Assembly: GCA_964627055.1 (NCBI GenBank)
Contig: CAZVGV010000024.1
Location: 1 to 8,962 of the forward strand
DNA from: JBBTQS01 sp964627055
GTDB taxonomy: Bacteria; Patescibacteriota; Patescibacteriia; Magasanikbacterales; JBBTQS01
Direction: 5' to 3'
Length of the DNA: 8,962 bases
Shown here in pieces: positions 1-6,156 of the stretch. The position numbers were made by a program, and so were the translations under genes. Position 1 is the stretch's first letter. Each line of letters opens with the position of its first letter. Below the pieces are notes generated by a model. The model worked only from the letters and a program-made list of their open reading frames with translations. It searched no databases and was not told the origin of the DNA.

Positions 1-1
1 G

Positions 2-868
2 GGGACACCCATTCAAGAAAGCGGTCTCGCGCTCACCTATACCAACCGTGAACTTTTCTTCTACAAAGAACGCAGTGCCTTCACGCTCATCCTATGGTCG
101 GGCTATCAATTCCTCCGTGCGCTCAAGATGGCAATTGAACAAACTGGCACCGCAGCACTCACCATTGCTGCCGCGCTTGTCGTCGCTGTGCGCGTAGCGA
201 TGCGACGTAACTACCTCGCGCAACTTCGTGCGAGTGTGATGACAGACACCGCACAAGTCGCTTGGGTACTTTCTGCAGCATCCTTCCTGCTCATCTTTGT
301 GCATGGCGCCTTGCGCTGGACGCCGCGCGACTGGTACTTCATTGGTCCAGCGATGCTCATGGCATTTCTCATGGTCGCAGGACTACGCGAAATGCTTGAA
401 ACATTGTCGCGCCGTTCGCTCTTCGTAATGGTGATGATTGTTGTCGCGCTTTTCACATTTACCGCTGCACAGGTATATCCGAAGCACATTGCAGCGCGCG
501 ACATGATTGCCACGGCATATTGGCTGCGTGACAACACACCAGCAGATGCACGCATCGCAGCGTTTAACAGTGGTATCTATGGATACCTCTCGCAGCGCTA
601 TGTGCTCAATAGTGATGGACTCGTAAGCCATGATACATTCCGTGCGATTCGCAACCACGAATTGCTCGCGTTCTGGCAGCGCACCGGCATTACACACTTC
701 CTCGATTACGACATTGCGTACACGTACCGCTACCGTACATTCTTCGGAGTTCCTGCAATCGAACCGTACTTGCGCGAAATAACCGTGCGCTCAGCCAAGG
801 ATGGTGGCTATCATGGTTCGCAACTGCGCTTCTACACCGTAGACTACGCACCCCCGATGATGCGTTGA
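2..868 (+). CDS. Polytopic GT-C type glycosyltransferase, C-terminal part (5' truncated by window)
   Basis: The frame is open from the first bases, so the gene begins outside the window and only its last 288 residues are seen. These contain about four hydrophobic membrane segments (roughly residues 49-68, 86-104, 110-128 and 139-158), followed by a soluble domain of about 130 residues. The soluble part has the wording typical of the extracytoplasmic tail of ArnT/PMT-like enzymes: AYWLRDNTPADARIAAFNSG, then GYLSQRYVLNSDGLV. Proteins of this architecture transfer a sugar from a polyprenyl-phosphate donor to an acceptor on the outer face of the cytoplasmic membrane. The catalytic N-terminal loop is missing, so substrate and activity cannot be judged. 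The next gene encodes a polyprenyl-phosphate sugar synthase-like protein, which would supply the donor. The stop codon TGA lies inside the -35 box of the next promoter. Family assignment is fairly secure; substrate is unknown. Confidence 0.75.
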   Translation, partial: GTPIQESGLALTYTNRELFFYKERSAFTLILWSGYQFLRALKMAIEQTGTAALTIAAALVVAVRVAMRRNYLAQLRASVMTDTAQVAWVLSAASFLLIFVHGALRWTPRDWYFIGPAMLMAFLMVAGLREMLETLSRRSLFVMVMIVVALFTFTAAQVYPKHIAARDMIATAYWLRDNTPADARIAAFNSGIYGYLSQRYVLNSDGLVSHDTFRAIRNHELLAFWQRTGITHFLDYDIAYTYRYRTFFGVPAIEPYLREITVRSAKDGGYHGSQLRFYTVDYAPPMMR

Positions 869-893
869 CCCGCACCCAACCTTCTGGTACGAT
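865..893 (+). promoter_or_regulatory. Promoter of the GT2-epimerase-GT75 operon
   Basis: A -35 box TTGACC (865-870) is followed by a 17-base spacer and the -10 box TACGAT (888-893). TG at 885-886 makes it an extended -10 (TGGTACGAT). Transcription should begin near 900, about 12 bases before ATG 912. The -35 box contains the stop codon of the upstream gene. Predicted from consensus only. Confidence 0.7.
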
Positions 894-911
894 TCGGGCA
901 CATTGTTTTGT

Positions 912-1631
912 ATGGAGAATTTGGCAGTTTCGGTGATAGTCCCCGTAATGAATGAAACGATCTCGCTGCGCAAGACCGTCCGCATTCTTGTTGCAGAAAA
1001 CAAACCGCATCTCCACGAAATTCTTATCGTGGTTTCACCCAAATTCACCACCTCTGAGAGTCGCACTACCATCGCAGACCTTCAGAAAGAATACGGCGCG
1101 CTCATTCGTGTGCTTGAGCAGCAACTTCCGTTCCTAGGTGGTGCCCTGCGAGACTCGTTTGCCGCAGCAACTGGCACACACTTTTTGCTCATGGCGTCAG
1201 ATCTCGAAACCAATCCGGTCACCGTGAAGCATATGATCTCGCGCATGCGCGGCGGCAACATCGACATTGTTGCAACCACGCGCTGGGCGAAGCGTGGTGG
1301 GTTCACTGGGTACAACCCTGTGAAGTGGTTACTCAATTGGATCTTTCAGAAGATGGTTGCCGTGCTCTACGGTGCACGTCTCACCGATCTCACGTTCGGG
1401 TTCCGACTCTACCGTCGTGAAGCACTTCAGGGATTCCATTGGACTGAGTTGCGACATCCGTTCTTGCTCGAAAGTATTCTCAAGCCATTGCGTGCAGGAT
1501 TCACAGTTACTGAGATTCCGAGCGACTGGTCTGCGCGCACGGAAGGTGTCTCTCAGAATACGTTCCTTGCGAATTTCGCGTATGTAAAAACCGCGTGGCG
1601 CATTCGCTTTGCGTCTCGTGAATCACTGTAA
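912..1631 (+). CDS. Family 2 glycosyltransferase, polyprenyl-phosphate sugar synthase-like
   Basis: This 239-residue protein resembles DPM1/polyprenyl-phosphate glycosyltransferases, cytoplasmic enzymes that load a sugar from a nucleotide donor onto a lipid carrier. Visible marks are the GT-A start VSVIVPVMNE (residues 6-15), the metal-site region MASDLETNP (94-102), the acceptor-side motif TDLTFGFRLYRREAL (158-172) and EIPSDW (201-206). It lacks a C-terminal membrane domain. The usual DAD at the metal site reads ASD, so the first aspartate is replaced. I chose ATG 912. A TTG at 903 is in frame but would leave only about three bases of leader after the predicted transcription start. No Shine-Dalgarno is present. 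It is first in an operon with the epimerase (4-base gap) and the GT75 gene. The donor sugar cannot be read from the sequence. Confidence 0.8.
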   Translation: MENLAVSVIVPVMNETISLRKTVRILVAENKPHLHEILIVVSPKFTTSESRTTIADLQKEYGALIRVLEQQLPFLGGALRDSFAAATGTHFLLMASDLETNPVTVKHMISRMRGGNIDIVATTRWAKRGGFTGYNPVKWLLNWIFQKMVAVLYGARLTDLTFGFRLYRREALQGFHWTELRHPFLLESILKPLRAGFTVTEIPSDWSARTEGVSQNTFLANFAYVKTAWRIRFASRESL

Positions 1632-1635
1632 TGCT

Positions 1636-2688
1636 ATGGACAGAAAGCCTGCGCTTGTAACTGGTGGTTGTGGATTTGTAGGACGACATCTGGTGCGTGC
1701 GCTCCTCGAGCGTGGCGACTCAATTTTCATTATTGATAATCTTTCCACCGGCAAGCACCCTGATCAGTGGCTTGGTGGCGAAAAAGTTTCAGACGACGCG
1801 GGTCGTCTTGAATACAAGGTCGGGGATCAGTCCGTCACGTTCATTCGTGCTGATCTTTTGGCATACCTGCACGCTCGAGTTGATGGTGGTGTTGCAGATG
1901 ATTTGCCAGCGTTTGGCGACGTCTTCCACCTCGCTTCCATTGTCGGCGGCCGCGCACTCATCGACGGCGATCCGATGCGTGTGGCAACCGATCTTGGCAT
2001 CGACGCCATCTTCTTCCTCTGGGCAACACGCCGCAAGGACAAGATCGAACGCCTCCTCTACGCAAGCTCGAGCGCTGCATACCCGACTCAACTCCAGGCA
2101 GAAGGTGCAGTGATTCGGCTTCAAGAACCCATGATTACGTTCGACGGCACGACGCTTGGTCAACCAGATATGACGTATGGTTGGAGCAAGCTTACTGGTG
2201 AATATCTCGCCACGATCGCTGCACGTCAGTACGGTATGTCTGTCGCGTGTGTACGCCCGTTCTCTGGCTACGGCGAAGACCAGGATCCAAGCTACCCAGT
2301 TCCAGCGATCGCATTGCGTGTTGCACGTCGCGAGAATCCGATGACGGTGTGGGGAACAGGTGAGCAGGGCCGCGACTTCATCCATATCGACGATTGCGTA
2401 TCCTTCATGCTCTATATTCTCGATCACGTTCGCGATGGTCGCGGCGTGAACATTGGCACGGGTGTGCTGACGAGTTTTAACCAACTCATCGGTGTCCTCT
2501 CGCGTCTCGAAGGCTATTCCGCAGAGATCAAGCAATTACTCGACAAGCCAGTCGGCGTGCACAGCCGCGTCTGCGATCCGGTGGTCATGCAGTGGCTTGG
2601 TTGGAAACCAAAAATTACTCTCGAAGAGGGAATGCGTCGTGTCCTTGCGCATGCCCATGTTCGTATTACTGACATCAACGCGCTATGA
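1636..2688 (+). CDS. NAD-dependent nucleotide-sugar epimerase/dehydratase (extended SDR)
   Basis: This 350-residue extended short-chain dehydrogenase is of normal length for the family. The N-terminal Rossmann motif ALVTGGCGFVG has the GxxGxxG glycines at residues 10, 13 and 16. The catalytic serine region is YASSSAAYP (142-150) and the YxxxK pair is Y181/K185 in TYGWSKLTGE. A C-terminal substrate segment reads RPFSGYGED (207-215) and GRDFIHIDDC (245-254). Such enzymes epimerise, decarboxylate or dehydrate UDP- or GDP-sugars. The sequence recalls UDP-glucose 4-epimerase, UDP-xylose synthase and GDP-mannose 3,5-epimerase, and I cannot choose among them. ATG 1636 lies four bases after the stop of the glycosyltransferase. 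It has no Shine-Dalgarno, so translation is probably coupled. A TTG at 1609 would overlap the upstream gene and add residues before the conserved start. The 3' end overlaps the next gene as ATGA. Confidence 0.88.
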   Translation: MDRKPALVTGGCGFVGRHLVRALLERGDSIFIIDNLSTGKHPDQWLGGEKVSDDAGRLEYKVGDQSVTFIRADLLAYLHARVDGGVADDLPAFGDVFHLASIVGGRALIDGDPMRVATDLGIDAIFFLWATRRKDKIERLLYASSSAAYPTQLQAEGAVIRLQEPMITFDGTTLGQPDMTYGWSKLTGEYLATIAARQYGMSVACVRPFSGYGEDQDPSYPVPAIALRVARRENPMTVWGTGEQGRDFIHIDDCVSFMLYILDHVRDGRGVNIGTGVLTSFNQLIGVLSRLEGYSAEIKQLLDKPVGVHSRVCDPVVMQWLGWKPKITLEEGMRRVLAHAHVRITDINAL

Positions 2689-3791
2689 CACAACGCAAGG
2701 TCGCGCTTATTACTACCACGATTAACGTTCCGAAGTTGCTCAGTGAATACTGTGCACAAGCGCGAGCAGCAGGTCTCACAGATTTTACCGTGATCGTGAT
2801 TGGCGATCGCAAGACGCCACCCGAGGCCGCAACCTTTTGTGCAGAACTCGCGACCCTCACGAATTACACTGTTGAATATTTTGATTGCGACAAGCAAGTC
2901 GAGTATCTCGCAGCGGTGCCTCGTCTTCGCGACCACCTCACATGGAACTCGATTCAGCGCCGCAACATCGGCATCTTGCGTGCGTACGAACTTGGTGCAG
3001 AGGTTGTAATCACCATTGATGACGACAACTTTATTGCTGAGCCTAATTACTTCTCACACTACGCACGATTGGGTGAGCAGATCGAACTCGAGCAGGTGCG
3101 CAGTGAGTCTGGATGGTTCAATGTCTGCAGCACACTCGCCGCACGCCAGAATTCCTATTTCTATCATCGCGGGTATCCATCGGCACACCGCACACCTGCG
3201 GATATTCCAACAACATGGTCGAAGGCGCAGACCACCCCAGTGGTGATCGCCGGCTTTTGGCTTGATGATCCAGATATTGATGCGGTGCAGCGCCTCGCGA
3301 GCCCAATCGAAGTTACCGCGTACACTCGTGAAGAAAATTTCGCACTCGCGCAGGGGACATGGTCACCATTCAACTCGCAGAACACTGCGCTCCACCGCAG
3401 CATTATCCCAGCGTATTTCCTCAGCCCGTACATGGGTCGCTACGACGACATTTGGGCCAGCTATTTGATTCGCGCAATCGCTGACCACCTCGGCCACTCA
3501 ATTTCCTTTGGTCACCCCATGGTTCGCCAAGTCCGCAATCCACACAACTACTTCAAGGACTTTGAGGCCGAGCGCCTTGGCATGCAAATGACCGACCGTG
3601 TCTGCGACCGCTTGCGCAAGATTACTTTCACCGGAACGGACTACACCGCATGCATGCGCCAAATCATCACGGCTATGGACACCTGGATCGCCGAAGAGAA
3701 TGTCTGGTCTGAGTCTGAGCTCGAGTGTCTCAAGAAATGGCGCGAAGGCTGCGATATCTGGTCCGAATCCATCGCATACTTCACGCGCTAA
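2685..3791 (+). CDS. GT75 / reversibly glycosylated polypeptide family protein, UDP-arabinopyranose mutase-like
   Basis: This 368-residue protein matches the plant reversibly glycosylated polypeptide (UDP-L-arabinopyranose mutase) layout in order. It has an N-terminal nucleotide-binding region, VVITIDDDNF (107-116) at the DDD metal site, and YHRGYPSAHR (160-169). GFWLDDPDIDA (190-200) and GRYDDIWASY (251-260) follow. In plant enzymes two arginines seven residues apart in an RGYPxxxR segment are needed, one being the self-glycosylation site. Here R162 and R169 keep that spacing. Plant members interconvert UDP-arabinopyranose and UDP-arabinofuranose in the cytoplasm or at the Golgi surface. ATGA overlap with the epimerase implies coupled translation and a shared pathway. 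There is no Shine-Dalgarno. The C-terminal 80 residues (about 290-368) extend past the conserved core and are charged and helical in appearance. Family is recognised from motif memory; the exact sugar is inferred. Confidence 0.7.
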   Translation: MTQRKVALITTTINVPKLLSEYCAQARAAGLTDFTVIVIGDRKTPPEAATFCAELATLTNYTVEYFDCDKQVEYLAAVPRLRDHLTWNSIQRRNIGILRAYELGAEVVITIDDDNFIAEPNYFSHYARLGEQIELEQVRSESGWFNVCSTLAARQNSYFYHRGYPSAHRTPADIPTTWSKAQTTPVVIAGFWLDDPDIDAVQRLASPIEVTAYTREENFALAQGTWSPFNSQNTALHRSIIPAYFLSPYMGRYDDIWASYLIRAIADHLGHSISFGHPMVRQVRNPHNYFKDFEAERLGMQMTDRVCDRLRKITFTGTDYTACMRQIITAMDTWIAEENVWSESELECLKKWREGCDIWSESIAYFTR

Positions 3792-3808
3792 AAATAGTTT
3801 AGAAATAC

Positions 3809-3864
3809 ACAATGCCCCAGTCGTTCACCTCTCGGTTGATGAGAAGTGCACGCTGGGGCGTTGT
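3809..3864. terminator. Long imperfect hairpin between convergent genes, probable bidirectional terminator
   Basis: Arms acaatgccccag (3809-3820) and ctggggcgttgt (3853-3864) pair over 12 positions with one T-G wobble. Inside them, 3822-3833 and 3841-3852 pair with two mismatches, leaving a 7-base loop (3834-3840). The result is about 22 pairs in 56 bases. The minus-strand exit is T-rich (tatttctaaactattttt when reverse-complemented), which suits termination of the minus-strand gene ending at 3878. The plus-strand exit has no good T tract, so termination of the plus-strand operon is less certain. Confidence 0.6.
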
Positions 3865-3877
3865 CGTGGATGGCGAA

Positions 3878-4474
3878 TCATCCTCTCCAGACATTGGGGA
3901 TAGCACCACCTTGTTCTGCGAAGTATCGAATGACCCAGTTGGGTGGTGGTGAGCTGGACTCCAGTCGAGGTGCAAGGTGCCTGTAGGCGGTCATGCCATC
4001 ACCGAAGTATGCACTGTCGAGCTCACGAATGAACACGCACGCCTGTTCATCGGTGATCAGTCTGTTGCGGAGTCCGAGCCATACCGCGTGGAGCACGTCA
4101 TACTCTTCCCACCATCCCGAGACAGCGAGTCCGATGTCATTGCCGAGGATTCGGATGGCGCCGCCGTAGTATCCTTGTGCTGGGTTTCGGGTAATCCAAC
4201 TGCTGCTGCTGTTTCTACAGAACATGCGCTGGATTTTTTCGTAGGTGTAACGTGTGTGCCAATCGATTTCTTGAGAGGACAGCGAACCCACTGGGAGTAT
4301 CAGTATGTCTTGCAGTGGCGAGATCTCTACGGGGCGATAGGTGAGTCTGATCACACATCCAGTTTGGGGTCGGTTGGGGTTCAGCTTGTTGAGGTAGTCA
4401 GCGACATGAGGGGCGCTGGTGATAGCGCTCTCAATGAACGCTGCGAGCCGATCTCCGGAAATGTGCAGTTGCAT
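3878..4474 (-). CDS. Uncharacterised 198-residue soluble protein
   Basis: I do not recognise this gene with confidence. The protein is soluble, has no signal peptide or membrane segment, and is rich in Trp and Tyr. Its middle reads SSQEIDWHTRYTYEKIQRMF (67-86), then GYYGGAIRILGNDIGLAVSG (101-120) followed by WWEEYDVLHAVWLGLRNRLI. That order vaguely resembles the HbpS/GlcG-like (DUF336) fold, whose members have a segment GGxPI...G.xIGAIGVSG...D. I offer this only as a remote hypothesis. The tail is proline-rich (SSSPPPNW, 173-180). I chose ATG 4474: AAGGAG lies nine bases upstream, and the predicted transcription start near 4498 excludes the in-frame ATG at 4504, which sits just after the -10 box. 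It diverges from the ABC-F gene. An antisense frame covers the same DNA but lacks any such support. Confidence 0.7.
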   Translation of the reverse strand: MQLHISGDRLAAFIESAITSAPHVADYLNKLNPNRPQTGCVIRLTYRPVEISPLQDILILPVGSLSSQEIDWHTRYTYEKIQRMFCRNSSSSWITRNPAQGYYGGAIRILGNDIGLAVSGWWEEYDVLHAVWLGLRNRLITDEQACVFIRELDSAYFGDGMTAYRHLAPRLESSSPPPNWVIRYFAEQGGAIPNVWRG

Positions 4475-4483
4475 CACTTGCTT

Positions 4484-4489
4484 CTCCTT
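4484..4489 (-). promoter_or_regulatory. Shine-Dalgarno site fixing the start at 4474
   Basis: Read on the minus strand, AAGGAG is followed by nine bases and then ATG (4474-4472). This is one of only two convincing Shine-Dalgarno sites in the window. It selects this ATG over the upstream in-frame ATG at 4504. Confidence 0.7.
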
Positions 4490-4504
4490 GTTGAGACTGT
4501 CCAT

Positions 4505-4532
4505 ATCGTAGCAGGAGTCCTGCCATTGTCAA
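4505..4532 (-). promoter_or_regulatory. Promoter of the uncharacterised minus-strand gene
   Basis: On the minus strand, a perfect -35 TTGACA (4532-4527) is followed by a 16-base spacer and TACGAT (4510-4505). TG two bases before the -10 gives an extended form (TGCTACGAT). Transcription should start near 4498. The -35 box overlaps the -35 box of the divergent ABC-F promoter by five bases. Confidence 0.72.
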
Positions 4533-4554
4533 CGAAGGATCTTTCTGCTATTCT
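4526..4554 (+). promoter_or_regulatory. Promoter of the ABC-F gene
   Basis: A -35 box TTGTCA (4526-4531), a 17-base spacer and -10 TATTCT (4549-4554) are present, with TG at 4546-4547 (extended -10 TGCTATTCT). The expected transcription start is near 4561. That leaves a leader of about 17 bases without a Shine-Dalgarno before ATG 4578. It is back to back with the minus-strand promoter. Confidence 0.7.
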
Positions 4555-4577
4555 TGTGTCACTTTGTTTACACCTCT

Positions 4578-6074
4578 ATGGCTACAGAAAATCACGGTAA
4601 CGTCATTATTCGATTCGACAATGTTAATTTTGCATACGTGGAAGATCGCCCTATTCTCGAAGAGGCGAATGCTTCGGTGCGCGAGAATGCGAAGATCACC
4701 GTGATCGGCCAGAACGGCGCTGGTAAGTCTACGATTTTCAAGATGCTCATGCACGCGGCGCACCCGGAGGTGTACACCGAGTATGTTCCACAGCGTGGTG
4801 CTGTGCACGTACGTCAAGGCGCTAGCATGGCCATGGCAGAGCAGGTGATGCGTCCCGAATATCTCGACATGACACTGCTTGAGTACTTTGCTACTGCATT
4901 TAAGGAGCAGAAGTATAATCTTCCGAAGCTTGTCGCTGAAGTCATGCAAGTGGTGCATCTTGATGTGCCACAAGATCGCAAGATCAATGCGCTTTCGGGT
5001 GGCCAGCAAGCGCGTGCATTGCTCGCATACGCGCTTATCCAGAAGCCGGACATCCTCTTGCTCGACGAACCTACGAACAACCTTGACGCAGAAGGTATCG
5101 GCAACCTCACGATGTTCCTCATCTTGTACGACAAGACTGTACTTGTCATTTCGCATGACGCCGAATTCCTTAACTCCTTCACCGACGGTGTCTTGCAGCT
5201 CGACGTGCGCACACAGAAGCTCGAGCAGTATGTGGGCAACTACAACGACGTAACTGAGCAGATCGCAGCACAGATCGAACGTGAAGAGCAGAAGAACGCG
5301 CAGTTGCGCCGTAATATCCAAGACCGCAAGGACAAGGTGAACTTCTTCGCGCACAAAGGCGGTAAGATGCGTAAACTCGCCAGCAAGCTCCGCGAAGAGA
5401 TTGAAGAGGACGAAGAGAACATGGTCGATGTGAAGCGTGATGATCGAACCATGCGCGAATTCGTGATCCCGTCACAGCCATGGTCGCAGCCAGTCGCAAC
5501 CATCACGAGTGTTGGCATCATGGTGAACGGTGAACCAGTACAGCGCGACGTAGATATCAAGTTGTGGCGCCGTGATCGTCTTCAAATCGTCGGCCCTAAC
5601 GGCATTGGCAAGTCCACACTCCTCACGACACTCGCATCTGGTCATGCCGAAGGCTGCAAGATCGATCCTGAAGTGCGCGTGGGATTCTATCGCCAAGATT
5701 TCTCAGGTCTCGATTACGGCAAGACCGTATATGAATCACTCGTAGAGGTGCTTGGTAATGTAGGGGAGCCTGATCCGAAGTTGATCTATGGAACCGCTGC
5801 GCAATTCTTGCTCCCGTCATGGCTCTTGCAGAACCGCGTTGGAACACTCTCTGAGGGGCAGAAAGGGTTGCTCTGCTACGCGCGATTTGTGCTCCAGGAG
5901 CCAGGGCTTCTCATTCTCGATGAGCCCACCAACCACATCAACTTCCGTCACTTGCCGGTAATTGCAAAGGCAATTGAAGACTTCGAAGGTGCAATCATTC
6001 TCGTGTCGCACATGCCGGAGTTCGTCTCGCAAATCAAATTCACACAGACTCTCGACCTCGAGCGTCTCGTGTAA
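4578..6074 (+). CDS. ABC-F family ATPase (duplicated ABC domains, no membrane segments)
   Basis: This is a 498-residue soluble protein with two ABC domains. Domain 1 has Walker A GQNGAGKST (44-52), signature LSGGQQAR (139-146), Walker B LLLDEPTNNLD (160-170) and SHD (192-194). A charged, coiled-coil-like linker follows (about 225-295, with a run of Glu/Asp at 273-281). Domain 2 has Walker A GPNGIGKST (339-347), signature LSEGQKG (424-430), LILDEPTNHIN (445-455) and SHM (477-479). ABC-F proteins bind the ribosome E site and act in translation control or antibiotic protection. Both catalytic glutamates are kept, but domain 2 departs from consensus at the signature (usually LSGGQ..R), the D loop (usually NHLD) and the switch histidine context. 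ATG 4578 was chosen because GTG 4554 lies inside the -10 box. The leader is short and has no Shine-Dalgarno. A terminator follows. The subfamily (EttA, Uup or another) cannot be assigned. Confidence 0.9.
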   Translation: MATENHGNVIIRFDNVNFAYVEDRPILEEANASVRENAKITVIGQNGAGKSTIFKMLMHAAHPEVYTEYVPQRGAVHVRQGASMAMAEQVMRPEYLDMTLLEYFATAFKEQKYNLPKLVAEVMQVVHLDVPQDRKINALSGGQQARALLAYALIQKPDILLLDEPTNNLDAEGIGNLTMFLILYDKTVLVISHDAEFLNSFTDGVLQLDVRTQKLEQYVGNYNDVTEQIAAQIEREEQKNAQLRRNIQDRKDKVNFFAHKGGKMRKLASKLREEIEEDEENMVDVKRDDRTMREFVIPSQPWSQPVATITSVGIMVNGEPVQRDVDIKLWRRDRLQIVGPNGIGKSTLLTTLASGHAEGCKIDPEVRVGFYRQDFSGLDYGKTVYESLVEVLGNVGEPDPKLIYGTAAQFLLPSWLLQNRVGTLSEGQKGLLCYARFVLQEPGLLILDEPTNHINFRHLPVIAKAIEDFEGAIILVSHMPEFVSQIKFTQTLDLERLV

Positions 6075-6094
6075 TCACAGGTTATTTTTTTGAA

Positions 6095-6139
6095 ACTTCG
6101 CCCTGCATGCCATCACCGTGTGCAGGGCGAAGTCGTTTT
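6095..6139 (+). terminator. Terminator after the ABC-F gene
   Basis: Arms acttcgccctgca (6095-6107) and tgcagggcgaagt (6121-6133) are perfectly complementary over 13 bases with a 13-base loop, followed by cgtttt. It lies 21 bases after the ABC-F stop. A run of seven T (6085-6091) precedes the hairpin rather than following it. The hairpin runs straight into the extended -10 of the next promoter. Confidence 0.75.
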
Positions 6140-6147
6140 GGTATACT
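6139..6147 (+). promoter_or_regulatory. Extended -10 promoter of the YdjM-family gene
   Basis: TGGTATACT is a strong extended -10: TG at 6139-6140 and TATACT (5/6) at 6142-6147. The sequence 17 bases upstream, at 6119-6124, is a poor -35 (TGTGCA) and lies within the terminator stem. The expected start is near 6154, almost at ATG 6157, so the transcript would be leaderless or nearly so. Confidence 0.6.
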
Positions 6148-6156
6148 GGCACGCAT

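Noticed and set aside
1789..2535. Minus-strand open frame of 248 codons
   Set aside because: It is antisense to the epimerase active-site motifs; the sense frame is clearly the gene.
3977..4600. Long plus-strand open frame (207 codons) opposite the uncharacterised minus-strand gene
   Set aside because: It runs across both divergent promoters and into the ABC-F start. It has no Shine-Dalgarno or recognisable motif, whereas the minus-strand frame has a promoter, a Shine-Dalgarno and protein-like composition.
4548..5354. Minus-strand open frame of 268 codons
   Set aside because: It lies entirely opposite the ABC-F Walker and signature motifs, and its translation has low complexity (many Leu, Val, Arg, His) with no family resemblance.
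6085..6091. Run of seven T taken as a terminator tail for the ABC-F gene
   Set aside because: It precedes the hairpin on the plus strand and no stem lies upstream of it, so it does not form a terminator by itself.
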